Part shown: one piece after another, positions 48,027 through 59,447 of the stretch
How positions within the stretch are numbered: the first letter of the stretch is position 1
Layout: every line of letters starts with the position of its first letter
Assembly: GCA_029547805.1 (NCBI GenBank)
Contig: JAKPOP010000027.1
Location: 101,739-165,738, forward strand
Length of the DNA stretch: 64,000 nt
DNA from: Deltaproteobacteria bacterium
GTDB lineage: Bacteria; Myxococcota_A; UBA9042; DTJE01
Direction: 5' to 3'
Notes under the pieces: model-generated
What the model was told of the DNA's origin: nothing
The model's database searches: none
Seen by the model: the letters and a program-made list of their open reading frames with translations, nothing else
Made by a program: the position numbers and the translations under genes

Positions 48027-49000
48027 CCGCGGTGCCGTCCTTCGGGATCGCGGCGGCGGATCCCTGGACCTGGGCCTCACTGCGAGTCGGCGAGACCTTG
48101 CGGACCCGGAAGGTCACGCCACCGACCCGCCCGGTGGCGCCGACCCGGACCCCGTCCTCGGAGCCGACGTTGAGCAGGATCACCGCGCCCCCGTCCCGAT
48201 CGATGACCGACAGGACCCGGGCCCGGATGCCCTGGGCGGGAGCCTCGCTGGCCTCGCAGCGACCGGTGGACTCGTTGCACTGTTGACCCGAGGGACAACG
48301 GGCGGGACAGCGGGCCCTTGCGGGGGGAGGGGAGACCTCCCGGGGTGGCCGGGAGGCCCGGACGCACTGGCGGGAGTCCTCGTCGCAGGTCATCCCGGAG
48401 CGGCACCCGCCGGGGCAGGCCTCGACACACCGGCCGTCCTCGCAGACCTGGCCCCGGTCACACCGGGGGCGGCACTCCAGGGCCACGCAGGTCCCGCCTC
48501 GGCAGACCTGCCCCGGGGCACAGCAGCCCGCGGGAGGACAACAGGTGGAACCCGGGCCGCAGGCGGCGCAGGGGTCCTGGGGGTCCACCCGGGCCTCGAC
48601 CAGATAGCCGGCCTTGCCCTTCCGGGAGGCGATGCGGAAGAAGTAGTGCTGCTCCGCCGTGACGTCGAAGGTGAACACGTAGTCCCGCTGTCCCGGAACG
48701 ATCTGGCGGCTCTGGAGGGTGTTCCCCGCAAAGTCGAAGAGGGTGATGTCCCCCTGGACCCCGTGGGGCTTGTAGGGGTCGCCGATGCTGATCGTGACGG
48801 TGGCCCTGCCTCCCTGGAAGTGGCTGAAGTCCTTCCAGTCGACCGGGTCGTTGCCGGCGTCGATCGTGTCCTTGACCAGCACGCCGGTGCTGATCCGGAA
48901 GGCGCCGGGGCGCTCTCCATCGACATCGGGCGCGGCCTTTCCGCAGGACGCCAGCACAAGGCCGATTCCGAGGGCGAGGTTCAGGAGCCGGTGTGTCATG
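48013..49000 (-). CDS. Cys-rich lipoprotein with central disulfide-module array
   Basis: MTHRLLNLALGIGLVLASCGK lipobox; central CAACGPGSTCCPPAGCCAPGQVCRGGTCVALECRPRCDRGQVCEDGRC; C-term GSEDGVRVGATGRV. Confidence 0.75.
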
Positions 49001-50666
49001 TCTCCTCCTTTCCGGGCGCTGGATGGCCCGACGTCCGGGCTCGCTGCATGGCCGCCCGGACGAATTCGGCGAACAGGGGATGGGGGCTCAGGGGCCGGGA
49101 CTTGTACTCGGGATGGAACTGGCAGGCCACGAAGAACGGGTGATCGGGGATCTCGATGATCTCCACGAGCCCCTGACGGCCGTCGGGCAGCGGGTCGCTC
49201 CCCTCGGCCAGGGGGCCCCGGTGGATCCCTGTGACCCGGAATCCCCGTTCCAGCAGCGACCCGATCCGGGAGTTGATCACCTCGTACCGGTGCCGATGGC
49301 GCTCGTGGATCACCCCGGCGCGATAGATGCGCCGGGCCAGGCTGCCCTCCTCGATCTCGCACTCGTAGGACCCGAGGCGCATCGTGGCGCCCTTCCGGTC
49401 CTGCTCCCGCTGGCCCGGCAGGAAGTCCACCACCGGGTGGGGCGTCTCGGGGTCGAACTCGGTGCTGTTGGCCCCCTGCATCCCGCAGACGTTTCGGGCG
49501 AACTCGATCGTGGCCAGTTGGAGCCCCAGGCAGATGCCCAGGAACGGGATGCCCTGGGTCCGGGCACACGAAATCCCCCGGATCTTGCCCTCGACGCCCC
49601 GCCTGCCGAAACCTCCGGGGACCAGCACGCCGTGCATGCCCGCCAGCAGGGCTGCCGGGTCGGGACTCTTCTCCAGGTCCTCGGCCTCCAGGAACTGGAG
49701 ACGGACATGGCATCCAGCCGCGAGACCCCCGTGGAAGAGGGCCTCGTTGAGCGACTTGTAGGACTCCTGGAGGTCCACATACTTGCCGATGATCGCGATG
49801 ATGACCTCGGGCCCCGGGGCCTTCATCCGTTCCTGGAGGCGCTGCCACGGGGAGAGGTCCGCGTCCCGGGACCAGATGTTCATCTGGTCCACCAGCCGCT
49901 GGTCGAGCCCCTCCTGGTGGAAGCGCAGAGGGATCTCGTAGACCGAGTCGGCGTCCTCGGCGGCGATGACGTTCTCCGGGGGGACGTTGCAGAAGAGGCT
50001 GATCTTCCGCTTGACCTCCGGGGGCATGGGCCGCTCCGATCGGCAGATCAGCAGGTCCGGCTGGATGCCGATGGTCCGCAATGCCATCACGCTGTGCTGG
50101 GTCGGCTTCGTCTTCAACTCGCCGGCAGTCCGGATGTAGGGCACGTAGGTGACATGGACGCAGGCCACGTGCTCCCGGCCCATCTCCAACCGGATCTGCC
50201 GGACGGTCTCCAGGAAGGGCTGGCTCTCGATGTCCCCGACGGTCCCCCCGACCTCCACGATGCAGAGGTCCGTATGCTCCGAGGCCAGCTGGATCCGCCG
50301 GCGGATCTCGTCGGTGATGTGGGGGATCACCTGCACGGTCCCCCCGAGGAAGTCGCCCCGGCGCTCCTGCTCCAGCACGTGGGCGTAGATCTGCCCCGAG
50401 GTGACGTTGTTCTGGCGGGTCATGGTCGCCCCGGTAAACCGCTCGTAGTGGCCGAGGTCCAGGTCGGTCTCGGCCCCGTCATCGAGCACGTAAACCTCCC
50501 CATGTTGGAACGGGCTCATGGTGCCCGGATCCACATTCAGGTACGGGTCGAATTTTTGGAGCGTGACCTTCAGCCCACGGTTCTCGAGCAGCGTGCCCAA
50601 CGATGCCGCGGTGAGTCCCTTGCCCAACGAACTGATCACCCCGCCTGTGACAAAGATGTATTTCAT
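48996..50666 (-). CDS. pyrG: CTP synthase (composition changes within its 5' portion)
   Basis: MKYIFVTGGVISSLGKGLTAASLGTLLENRGLKVTLQKFDPYLNVDPGTMSPFQHGEVYVLDDGAETDLDLGHYERF; C-terminal GATase GICLGLQLA. Confidence 0.95.
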   Translation of the reverse strand: MKYIFVTGGVISSLGKGLTAASLGTLLENRGLKVTLQKFDPYLNVDPGTMSPFQHGEVYVLDDGAETDLDLGHYERFTGATMTRQNNVTSGQIYAHVLEQERRGDFLGGTVQVIPHITDEIRRRIQLASEHTDLCIVEVGGTVGDIESQPFLETVRQIRLEMGREHVACVHVTYVPYIRTAGELKTKPTQHSVMALRTIGIQPDLLICRSERPMPPEVKRKISLFCNVPPENVIAAEDADSVYEIPLRFHQEGLDQRLVDQMNIWSRDADLSPWQRLQERMKAPGPEVIIAIIGKYVDLQESYKSLNEALFHGGLAAGCHVRLQFLEAEDLEKSPDPAALLAGMHGVLVPGGFGRRGVEGKIRGISCARTQGIPFLGICLGLQLATIEFARNVCGMQGANSTEFDPETPHPVVDFLPGQREQDRKGATMRLGSYECEIEEGSLARRIYRAGVIHERHRHRYEVINSRIGSLLERGFRVTGIHRGPLAEGSDPLPDGRQGLVEIIEIPDHPFFVACQFHPEYKSRPLSPHPLFAEFVRAAMQRARTSGHPAPGKEET

Positions 50667-50690
50667 GCCTGAGAAATCGGTCCTGGTCCC

Positions 50691-51437
50691 CTACCCCGAC
50701 CCGAGCATCCGCTCCACCCGCACGGCGTCCTCCGGCGTATCCACGCCCACGCTTTCATAGTCCACACGCAGCACGGCGATTGCGACATCGTTCTCCAGCG
50801 CCCGCAACTGCTCGAGCCGCTCCGCCCGCTCGAGGGCGGACACCGGCCATCGGACAAGTCGCAACAGCGTTTCACGTTGATAAGCGTAGATGCCGATGTG
50901 CTTCAGAAAAGCAAACGCCGCCAACTGATCGGGAATCGAACGACTGGCGGCCTCTCGCAGATACGGAATCGTGCGCCGGGAGAAATATAGGGCTCGCCCG
51001 CTCGAGCTGACAACGACCTTTACGACGTTCGGGTTGTCGTAATCGGCGGGATCGCGGATAGGGGTGGCGGCGGTGGCCATTGCATTCGCCCTCAAGGCGC
51101 CGGCAACCGCGTCGATCACCGCCGGGTCCAGAAGCGGTTCGTCGCCCTGGACGTTCACCGCCGCCCCCGCCTGGCAGCGCTCCACAACCTCGGCGATCCG
51201 ATCGGTCCCGCTGGCATGGTCCGCCGCGGTCATCTCTACACGGACAAACCGGCTCGCCACCGCCCTGATCCGCTCGTCGTCCGTCGCCACGACAACGTCG
51301 GCCAGCGCCCGCGCCTGGCGGCATCGCTCGACCACGTGCTGAAGCAGCGGTTTCCCCGCGATCACATGCAGCGGCTTGCCCGGAAACCGGGTCGAGCCAT
51401 AACGTGCTGGTATCACGCCCAGAATCTTCATCGACAA
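50691..51437 (-). CDS. kdsB: 3-deoxy-manno-octulosonate cytidylyltransferase
   Basis: ILGVIPARYGSTRFPGKPLHVIAGKPLLQHVVERC; VQGDEPLL. Confidence 0.95.
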   Translation of the reverse strand: MSMKILGVIPARYGSTRFPGKPLHVIAGKPLLQHVVERCRQARALADVVVATDDERIRAVASRFVRVEMTAADHASGTDRIAEVVERCQAGAAVNVQGDEPLLDPAVIDAVAGALRANAMATAATPIRDPADYDNPNVVKVVVSSSGRALYFSRRTIPYLREAASRSIPDQLAAFAFLKHIGIYAYQRETLLRLVRWPVSALERAERLEQLRALENDVAIAVLRVDYESVGVDTPEDAVRVERMLGSG

Positions 51438-52045
51438 TCCTCCCTCCTTCCGCCCTCCATGCCGCCCGCTGTACCGGCATCCGGCCCGCCGGGCGCCTGA
51501 TCCAGAATCCAGGCCACAGCCGACGGCAGATCATCAACCACCACGGCCCGGCCCAGTTTGTCCGGCGCGTCCCGTTCCACCTGGGCGCCGTAGCCCGTGC
51601 GGACCAGCAGGCTGCGGCGCACCCCGGCATTCCAGCCGCACTCGAGATCGGCCAGCTTGTCGCCGATCATGTAACTTTGCGACAAATCCACCCCGAACTC
51701 ATCCCGGGCGTCCAGAAGGAAGCGGGGCGAGGGTTTCCGACCGCGACTCGGCTGATCCGGAGCCTCGGGGGCGAAATAGATGCGGCTCAACCGAACGCCA
51801 TGACGGCGCAACTCGGACTCCAAAAACCGGTGAACCCGGTCCATCGCCTCGAGGGTGAAATACCCGCGCCCGATCCCCGACTGATTTGTCACCAGGAACA
51901 GGAGATAACCCGCTTCGTGCAGCCGGCGCAGGGCGCGTCCCGTCCCGGCGAAGAGCCTGAAGTCCTCGATGCGATGAATGTAGCCGAGGTCTTCGTTCAG
52001 CACGCCATCGCGATCGAGAAACACGGCCGGGCGCATGGTGCTCAC
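51428..52045 (-). CDS. gmhB: D-glycero-D-manno-heptose bisphosphate phosphatase (HAD family)
   Basis: [71 protein letters not shown]. Confidence 0.92.
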   Translation of the reverse strand: MSTMRPAVFLDRDGVLNEDLGYIHRIEDFRLFAGTGRALRRLHEAGYLLFLVTNQSGIGRGYFTLEAMDRVHRFLESELRRHGVRLSRIYFAPEAPDQPSRGRKPSPRFLLDARDEFGVDLSQSYMIGDKLADLECGWNAGVRRSLLVRTGYGAQVERDAPDKLGRAVVVDDLPSAVAWILDQAPGGPDAGTAGGMEGGRREDCR

Positions 52046-53061
52046 CGATTGAAACTCGCCAGCAATTCCCCGCCCTGAACGGTCGCTGTCCCAACCTTTC
52101 CAACAACCACGCCCGCGGCATGGTTCGACAGGACGGCGGCCTCGACCGGCGAGCCTCCGGCGGCGATCGCCAACGTGAACGTGGCGATCACGGTGTCGCC
52201 CGCCCCCGACACGTCAAACACATCGCGGGTTACTGTCGGGATGTGAACCGGGGGTCGTGCGCGCTGGCACAACAGCATGCCCTGCTCGCCCAATGTCACA
52301 AGCAGGAGGGCCGGCTGCAGTTTCGACAGAAGTCGATCGACGGTGCGCATAAGAGCCGTGTCCAAACCCTTGCCGCCGCTTCTGGCACCGTCGGGTTCGC
52401 CCGCCAACTCGAAGGCCTCCTTCCGATTGGGCGTGATGAGCGAGAGCCGGCTCAAATCCAAGCTGTGGACCGGTTTGGGATCAAGGCTCAGCCAGATGCC
52501 TCGTTCCCGACAGAAGACCCTCAGTTGGTCCAGGAGGGTCTGGGACACGACCCCTTTGCCGTAATCGCCAACGATGACGGCATCGGCCCCGTCCAGGCGC
52601 GCCCGCATCGCGTCCAGCAAGGCGTCCGTGGCGTCCGCATCGAGATCGTTGCGCGTCTCGCGATCGACCCGCACGACCTGCTGCCGATGCGCCAGAATGC
52701 GGGTCTTGACGCTCGTCGGCCGGGTCGCATGGCTCAGGCATCCATCGCAGGCGACGTGGTTCTCTTCGAGGAGCCGACGCAACCGTGCGCCCGGATCGTC
52801 GCGTCCCACAACGCTGAACAACTCGGTTTGGACTCCGAGGGCCGTGAGGTTACGGGCGACATTCGCGGCTCCGCCGGGCATGAAGCTCTCCCGTTCGAAA
52901 TCAATCACGGGGACGGGGGCCTCCGGCGAGATTCGGCTCACCTCGCCCCAGACAAACTGATCGAGCATCACGTCGCCGACAACGAGAATCCGCCGGCAGG
53001 CCGCGGCCGCCAGCAGGGCGCGTACGCGCGAGACGCTGAGAGTCGGAATGGACTCGTTCAT
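52042..53061 (-). CDS. rfaE1: D-glycero-beta-D-manno-heptose-7-phosphate kinase (RfaE domain I)
   Basis: [68 protein letters not shown]. Confidence 0.93.
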   Translation of the reverse strand: MNESIPTLSVSRVRALLAAAACRRILVVGDVMLDQFVWGEVSRISPEAPVPVIDFERESFMPGGAANVARNLTALGVQTELFSVVGRDDPGARLRRLLEENHVACDGCLSHATRPTSVKTRILAHRQQVVRVDRETRNDLDADATDALLDAMRARLDGADAVIVGDYGKGVVSQTLLDQLRVFCRERGIWLSLDPKPVHSLDLSRLSLITPNRKEAFELAGEPDGARSGGKGLDTALMRTVDRLLSKLQPALLLVTLGEQGMLLCQRARPPVHIPTVTRDVFDVSGAGDTVIATFTLAIAAGGSPVEAAVLSNHAAGVVVGKVGTATVQGGELLASFNR

Positions 53062-53864
53062 GCCGCTCCGAGGAAGGCGGTGAGCGGGCTTGTCGGACTG
53101 GCGGTCTGCTGCTCGGCGGCCAAACCCATCTCGAAGGCCGCTCGTCCCGCTTCAACCGCCTGCTTGAACGCGACGGCCATGCGGCTGGGATCGCTCGCCA
53201 CCGCGATCGCCGTGTTCACCAGCACGGCGTCCGCTCCCAGTTCCATCGCCTCCGCGGCGTGGCTGGGCGCCCCCAAGCCCGCGTCCACCACGACCGGGAC
53301 CGTCGCCTGCTCGATGATGATGCGCAATTGATCTCGCGTCTGGAGACCGCGATTGGACCCGATGGGCGATCCCAGCGGCATGACGGTGGCCGTGCCGGCT
53401 TCCTCGAGCCGTTTCGCCAACACCGGATCCGCATTGATGTACGGAAGCACCGTGAAGCCCTCCTGCACAAGCATCTGGGCGGCCGCGAGGGTCTCGACCG
53501 GATCGGGCAGCAGATAACGCGGGTCCGGGTGGATTTCGAGTTTGACCCACTTGGGCAAACCTGCCGCCGCCGCCAGCCGCGCCAGCCGAACCGCCTCGCT
53601 TGCGTTCATCGCGCCGCTCGTGTTCGGCAAAACCAGGTAGCGCGCCGGATCCACATATTCGAGGATGTTGGCAAAAGCATCCTTCCGCCCACTCAAATCC
53701 GCGCGCCGCAACGCCACGGTCACGATCCCGGTTCCGCTCGCCGCCAAGGCATCACGCATCGCTTCCGGCGATGCGAACTTGCCCGTGCCGACGAGCAGGC
53801 GCGATCCGAACGAGCGCCCCGCAATCGTCAAGGGTTGGGTCATCGACTGAGTGACCAGCGACAT
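53058..53864 (-). CDS. thiG: Thiazole synthase
   Basis: [82 protein letters not shown]. Confidence 0.95.
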   Translation of the reverse strand: MSLVTQSMTQPLTIAGRSFGSRLLVGTGKFASPEAMRDALAASGTGIVTVALRRADLSGRKDAFANILEYVDPARYLVLPNTSGAMNASEAVRLARLAAAAGLPKWVKLEIHPDPRYLLPDPVETLAAAQMLVQEGFTVLPYINADPVLAKRLEEAGTATVMPLGSPIGSNRGLQTRDQLRIIIEQATVPVVVDAGLGAPSHAAEAMELGADAVLVNTAIAVASDPSRMAVAFKQAVEAGRAAFEMGLAAEQQTASPTSPLTAFLGAA

Positions 53865-53933
53865 GCCGGTAAACTAGACGCGTTCTCCGACGTGTGTCGA
53901 GGCGCAAACCGGCGACCAGACAAGCGCCCGGAT

Positions 53934-53962
53934 TTGTCACCTGTGCTGTCAGCGTGTATTGT
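53934..53962 (+). promoter_or_regulatory. Sigma70-like promoter TTGTCA-N17-TATTGT
   Basis: -35 53934-53939, -10 53957-53962, upstream of ATG 53974. Confidence 0.5.
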
Positions 53963-53973
53963 CGCGCAGCAAA

Positions 53974-55599
53974 ATGCGCGCGCCCATCTTCATTGCCCTT
54001 GCACTCATGCTCTGCGCCGGTTCCGTGACACAGGCCGCCGCGCCCGCGGGCAGCAAAGAACGCCTGCGGCGTCTTGTACGCCTGCCTCGCCTCAGTCTGA
54101 CCCTCGGCATGAGCTTCGATCCATTGCGCGGCATCGTTCTCATGCCCGACCGTGTCCTGGCCATGTATGAGATCGAGGATTTGCGCAAGGGGATGCAGGA
54201 CAACGCCAGCGACGCTCCGCGACACACGCGGATCGGGCGGCTGCTCGATGGGATCGGCAGTCACAACGAGGCCCGCCAGGCCTACACCAATGCCGTTTCT
54301 CTGTATCGCCGTCAGGGCGCCGAGCAAAGCGATGACGGACCGACGCTGGCCGACTACGGCGCCGCGTTGCACGGTCTCGGGGAACTGGATGCCGCGGAGC
54401 GGGTGCTGCGCCGCGGCGTCCAGGTGGCGCCCGCCGCATGGAAACCGCACGCTGCCCTGGGCAGATTGCTGTCCGCCCAAGCGCTTGCATCGCTCGTGCC
54501 GGCGACGGGAAGCGCAGGAGCTGATCCGTTCAAGGCTTTGCTCTCCGGTGAGGCCGCATCCGGAAAGCTCAAGCCCGCCCAACTCGAACAGGCCCAAACG
54601 CGAATCGAGGAGTCTGTTCTCTGCTACGACCGCGCGATCGAGTCGGCGCCCGACGTTGCAGAGCCGTATACCGGACGCGCCGCGGTCCGGGTCTTTCACA
54701 ATCTTCTCGGATGGTTGCGCAACCCCGATGCCGAGTCGGAACCGCAGCCCGTGCGTTTGGCCAGGGCGATGTACCCGCCGGAGGCGCTGCCGGACCTGCG
54801 GCAGGCAATGCGGCTTGCGCCGAAGGACCCGATGGCCCTGGGCACAGCCCTGTTGTTCGAGTTGTTCAGCAGCGCGCTCGAACAGGGATCGTTGCAGTCC
54901 GAATCCATCGGCACCGGCAATTCCTGGGCGAATCTGCCCGAGCGAACCCGCCAACCGGTCCGCGAATCGCTCACCCGACTCGAAGAAATGAGCCAGGACA
55001 CGGAAAGCCACACCGCGGCTGCCGCGCTCGAATTGCTGGGGTCCTTGCAGTGTTTTGTCGTCAATGATGTGCCGGGGGCCGAGCAAACCCTGCGTCGCGC
55101 CACAGCGTTGGATTCGAAACGAACCCAGGCCTGGGAGACGCTCATCTTTATCCTCGCCACGTCCAAACGGTCTGAGGCGCTTCAGGCGGTCTGCGAGGAC
55201 CGGTTGAAAGCCGAGGAATCCGCCCGCGCACGCCTGTTCCTGGCCAAGAGCCACGAGATGCGGTCGGATTGGAACCGGGTCTTCGAAACGACCGAGACCC
55301 TCGAACGGCGCTACCCGGAGGACGTGTACGCCAATCTCGCCGCCGCCGCCGCCATCCTCCACACCACACGGGACGAGGCCGGCCTGCGCCGCGCCGCCCA
55401 GTCCATCGCCAAAGCCGAGAAACTGCTCGGCGCCGCGCCCGCCCGCGACGAAGTCGTCAACCTGCTCTTCCTGCGCGGCCTCCTCTTCGCCCTGGCCGAC
55501 GCCACCGAACCCGCCCTCCACCAACTCAGGCAGATCAAACAGATCGATCCGCATTTCGAGGGGATCGAGGAAGCGCTGGAAATCGTCGAACAGATGTAG
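53974..55599 (+). CDS. Secreted TPR-repeat protein
   Basis: Signal peptide MRAPIFIALALMLCAGSVTQAAA; repeated YGAALHGLGELDAAERVLRRGVQVAPAAWKPHAALGRLL-type helices. Confidence 0.75.
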   Translation: MRAPIFIALALMLCAGSVTQAAAPAGSKERLRRLVRLPRLSLTLGMSFDPLRGIVLMPDRVLAMYEIEDLRKGMQDNASDAPRHTRIGRLLDGIGSHNEARQAYTNAVSLYRRQGAEQSDDGPTLADYGAALHGLGELDAAERVLRRGVQVAPAAWKPHAALGRLLSAQALASLVPATGSAGADPFKALLSGEAASGKLKPAQLEQAQTRIEESVLCYDRAIESAPDVAEPYTGRAAVRVFHNLLGWLRNPDAESEPQPVRLARAMYPPEALPDLRQAMRLAPKDPMALGTALLFELFSSALEQGSLQSESIGTGNSWANLPERTRQPVRESLTRLEEMSQDTESHTAAAALELLGSLQCFVVNDVPGAEQTLRRATALDSKRTQAWETLIFILATSKRSEALQAVCEDRLKAEESARARLFLAKSHEMRSDWNRVFETTETLERRYPEDVYANLAAAAAILHTTRDEAGLRRAAQSIAKAEKLLGAAPARDEVVNLLFLRGLLFALADATEPALHQLRQIKQIDPHFEGIEEALEIVEQM

Positions 55600-55764
55600 A
55601 GGCCGTGCGGTCGCATCGACCCACACTCCTGAGCTTCACCGATAGCAGTTCGTATGCCCGTGCCGGTGACGAGCCCATGGGCAGGCAGACCAGCGCGTCC
55701 GGGACACGCCCAATCTCGCCCATGATGAATTCGGCGCCCGATCGGCTCATCGCCTCAATCTGGC

Positions 55765-57162
55765 TTATGGGATCGGCTCGTCGAGCAGCTTTCGGATCGC
55801 GCTCAGCAGGACGGCCTCCGCGTCCGGCGCGACATTCGAGGCCTCGGGGCTGGTCTCGTATCCACCCTGTTCGTAAGCCACGGCGGTGCCAATATACCAT
55901 GGGGCGTAGTCTCCATACGCAGCCATGGCCACGAATAGATCCGGACGCATCGCCTTGGCGGCAAGCTGGTATTCGACAAACAGCTCGCCTGGAAGATGCA
56001 GCAAACGGGCCCTACCCAGCGCCAGGCAGGCCACATCTGGGTGTTGTCCGGACTCGCACCGGCGCACCCAGGCGAGCCGGGACGCCGCACTCGACGCCGG
56101 GGGTCTGCCTTGATCGCCGCGGACAGCGGCTTCGAGTGCGGACGCACTCAGATGTTTCGCAGGCGGCAGCGCCACCGACTCGACCGTCCACTGCACGTCG
56201 CCTGGCCTGATGGGCCGGCGCTCGGTTGTCTCCCAGGCCTGGCGCATGCCGGCCGCAAGCCGCTCGGCCAGACGCAGCCTATTCTCATGCGCGCCGTCGT
56301 TGTACTTGCCTGCGCCCAGATTGCCGCCCGCACCGTTGAAATGGACATGCAAGGCGGACGGCACCGCCAGTTGGCGGAGAAACCGGGCCAGGCCGGGGAA
56401 GTCCGGATTCGGCAAGCCGGTGCGGTAGTAGCTTTGCGGGTGGGTTGCGTAGTAGCTCAGAACGGCCAGCGGTCGTTCCCCGTTCCAGAAGCTGATCAGG
56501 GACACGACAGGGTCAATCGTGCCCTCGGGCTCGGCGCGCAGTGCGGGATCGAGGGTGGTGGTCCAGCGTGTCGCCCGCACCTTGCCGTCCTCGCCCAGAA
56601 GGCGCCGGTTTGACGCGACCTGGTCGACGCGCGCCTCGCCCAGCCCCAGATGGGTGACGGGCTGTGCCTGAGCCAGCGACGCAGCCACGGCTCGTTCCAG
56701 ATTCGCAATCACCTCGCGCTGAAAGGTGCCCTCGTACTGGCGTGCATCGAGCCCGGCCTCCTTGAGAATGCGCTCCGCCGAGAAGTCGCAATCCGGGGCG
56801 TCGTGCTGGTGGAGCGAATGCACGGCCACGCGGCGGACCGATGTGCTGGCCGCCCGGGCAAGCGCCTCACGAAACGCGTCATGGCCTCCGTTGGCGATCC
56901 CGATCCAGTCCACCGCGCAGAGCACGATCGGGTCGCCCGCCCCCGACAGCACGATTCCGCGCACCCGCAACCCGAGGTCCCAGCGGTTGGTCACCGGATC
57001 GTAGGCCATTTGGGATCCGATGGGCGGCGTCGCATCGATGTCGAACGTAGCCAGGCACAGCGTTGGCGCGATTGACTGCGCGGCGATCGGCGAGTCTGCG
57101 GCCGGAAGGCGAACGCTCCACGCGCACGCCAAAACAAGGACAAGAGCGAAGCGGATATGCAT
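55765..57162 (-). CDS. Neutral/alkaline non-lysosomal ceramidase-like protein
   Basis: Signal peptide; [18 protein letters not shown]...[36 protein letters not shown]...[15 protein letters not shown]. Confidence 0.75.
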   Translation of the reverse strand: MHIRFALVLVLACAWSVRLPAADSPIAAQSIAPTLCLATFDIDATPPIGSQMAYDPVTNRWDLGLRVRGIVLSGAGDPIVLCAVDWIGIANGGHDAFREALARAASTSVRRVAVHSLHQHDAPDCDFSAERILKEAGLDARQYEGTFQREVIANLERAVAASLAQAQPVTHLGLGEARVDQVASNRRLLGEDGKVRATRWTTTLDPALRAEPEGTIDPVVSLISFWNGERPLAVLSYYATHPQSYYRTGLPNPDFPGLARFLRQLAVPSALHVHFNGAGGNLGAGKYNDGAHENRLRLAERLAAGMRQAWETTERRPIRPGDVQWTVESVALPPAKHLSASALEAAVRGDQGRPPASSAASRLAWVRRCESGQHPDVACLALGRARLLHLPGELFVEYQLAAKAMRPDLFVAMAAYGDYAPWYIGTAVAYEQGGYETSPEASNVAPDAEAVLLSAIRKLLDEPIP

Positions 57163-57516
57163 GGGGGCATGTTAAGCCGGGTTGCAGTCCGCGAAAAGAG
57201 AAAGTCTTGCCGCCGGGCCTGCCAGTCGTGCTACAGTGATGACCGTGAGAATCTTGACGGTGACAGCATTGAGCGATCCAATCGGCGTTCGCCCGGCCCG
57301 TGGCGCGGCGAACCTCCACACTCTGACTCCACCCTGACCGTCTCCGTCCCGCCTGCCGGGCTGGTGGGGCCGTTCTCGTCTGATCCGACGCGTTCCGCGC
57401 CCAGAGTCCCGGCCTCCGCGGTCCGCGCGACGGATGTTCCACGCAGGCATTTGCGCCGGATTCTGACGGGAACAACGACCTCGACCGATCGAAGATGTTC
57501 GGGAACGAACCAAGCC

Positions 57517-59151
57517 ATGAAGACGTTGCCTTTTGAAGACGATGTGAAACGCCGCCGCACGTTTGCGATCATATCGCACCCGGACGCGGGCAAGACGACG
57601 CTGACCGAGAAGCTGCTGCTCTACGGCGGCGCCGTGCAGTTGGCCGGATCGGTCACGGCGCGCAAGCACCAGCGCGCCACCACGTCGGATTGGATGGAAC
57701 TCGAGAAGAAGCGCGGAATCTCCGTCAGTTCGACGGTGCTGCAGTTCGAGTTCGGCGGCTACTGCGTCAACCTGCTCGATACGCCCGGTCACAAGGACTT
57801 CTCGGAGGACACCTACCGCGTTCTGACGGCGGTGGACGCGGCGGTGATGGTGATCGATGCGGGCAAGGGCATCGAGAGCCAGACACGCAAGCTCTTCGAG
57901 GTCTGCCGCCAGCGCGGGATTCCCATTTTCACCTTCATGAACAAACTCGATCGCCCGGCGCGGGGTCCTTTGATGCTGCTGGACGAACTCGAACGGGTCC
58001 TCGGCCTGCACCCGTGTCCGCTCAACTGGCCCCTGGGCGATGGCGCCGACTTTCGCGGCGTCTATGACCGCCGTTCGCTGCAAGTGCATTTTTTCGAGCG
58101 CGTGCCGGGCGGCGCCTTCCGCGCCCCGGTCTCGGTGCATGATCTCGGGGATTCCGCCGTGCGGGACGCGCTGCCCGCCGATGTCTACACGCGCGTCGTC
58201 GAGGAACTGGCAATGCTCGAAGGCGCCGGATCGCGCTTCGACCCGGCGCGAATTCTGGCAGGGGAACAGACGCCGGTGTGCTTTGGCAGCGCGGTGCACA
58301 ATTTCGGGGTGCAGCTTTTGCTGGACGCATTTCTCGAGCTCGCGCCGACCCCCCAGCCGCGCGTGGCAAACGGACACGTGGTGTCGCCCGCGGGGGACGG
58401 TTTCTCGGGGTTCATCTTCAAGATGCAGGCGAACATGGACCCCAACCATCGGGACCGCCTGGCCTTCGTCCGCATCTGCTCCGGTCGATTCGAGCGCGAC
58501 ATGACAGTCATTCACACCCGCACGGGCAAACGGGTGCGGCTGGCCTGTTCGCACAAGCTTTTCGGACGCAAGCGCGAGACCGTGGACGTCGCGTACGCAG
58601 GCGACGTGGTCGGATTGGTCGGCCATTCCGAGTTCCGGATCGGCGACACGCTTGCGGAGAACTCGGCATTGCGGTACGACGAAATCCCTCGGTTCGCTCC
58701 GGAGAGTTTTGCGTGGTTGCACAGCGCGAGCACGGCGCAGTTCAAGCGCTTTCGCGAGGGCTTGGCCCAACTACTCGAGGAAGGGGTGGTGCAGTCGTTC
58801 CGCCTGCCCAATGCCACCCAGCGCGTTACCCTGATCGGCGCAGTCGGCCCCCTCCAATTCGAGGTGGTCCAGTACCGCTTGCAGACCGAGTACGGCGCCG
58901 AGTCCCGACTCGAACCCGCGCCGTGGCAGTTGCTTCGGTGGGTGGTGGACGGCATGGTTGGCGAGCCGACGCTACCCTCTGGAGCGCGCCTGGCGATCGA
59001 TGTCGCCGGTCAGACCGTGATCTTATTCACCGAGGAGTGGTCCTGCAATTTCTTCGCCGAGCGCAATCCCGGCGTGAAGCTGGCCGTTCTGCCTCCCAGG
59101 ATTCCTGTCGACGGGCCGGAGGCGGCTTTGAGCGCGTCAGGCCACGGTTGA
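57517..59151 (+). CDS. prfC: Peptide chain release factor 3
   Basis: RRRTFAIISHPDAGKTTLTEKLLLYGGAVQLAGSVTARKHQRATTSDWMELEKKRGISVSSTVLQFEF; ATG at 57517 preferred to the longer ORF. Confidence 0.95.
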   Translation: MKTLPFEDDVKRRRTFAIISHPDAGKTTLTEKLLLYGGAVQLAGSVTARKHQRATTSDWMELEKKRGISVSSTVLQFEFGGYCVNLLDTPGHKDFSEDTYRVLTAVDAAVMVIDAGKGIESQTRKLFEVCRQRGIPIFTFMNKLDRPARGPLMLLDELERVLGLHPCPLNWPLGDGADFRGVYDRRSLQVHFFERVPGGAFRAPVSVHDLGDSAVRDALPADVYTRVVEELAMLEGAGSRFDPARILAGEQTPVCFGSAVHNFGVQLLLDAFLELAPTPQPRVANGHVVSPAGDGFSGFIFKMQANMDPNHRDRLAFVRICSGRFERDMTVIHTRTGKRVRLACSHKLFGRKRETVDVAYAGDVVGLVGHSEFRIGDTLAENSALRYDEIPRFAPESFAWLHSASTAQFKRFREGLAQLLEEGVVQSFRLPNATQRVTLIGAVGPLQFEVVQYRLQTEYGAESRLEPAPWQLLRWVVDGMVGEPTLPSGARLAIDVAGQTVILFTEEWSCNFFAERNPGVKLAVLPPRIPVDGPEAALSASGHG

Positions 59152-59447
59152 GCCTAACGCGCCTATTTCCTGCCCCGTCAATGCACAAGGGGTCCGCTCT
59201 CGTATGATGTCTGGAGAGGAGCGCATCAGACCGAATCCAGTCCTCCCCATGAGGCGTCCCCGTGTTTCACCGTCCTTCTCTGCCGCGCCTCGCGCATTAG
59301 AATCCTTGACTCGTTTAACGCAGCACGGAAACTTGACTTGTCTGCAACGTGTTTCATCCGGTCAAGGATTCAAGGCGGTTTCGAAAGCCCGGATATCCGA
59401 TCACGCGCACCGGTGTGAAACGTCCGGGCTGGGGATTGCACCCGGGG

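Noticed and set aside
53934-53953. TGTCACC...TGTCAGC considered as a second Pho-box
   Set aside because: Spacing is 12 rather than 11 bp with only two half-sites, and it coincides with a simpler -35 element.
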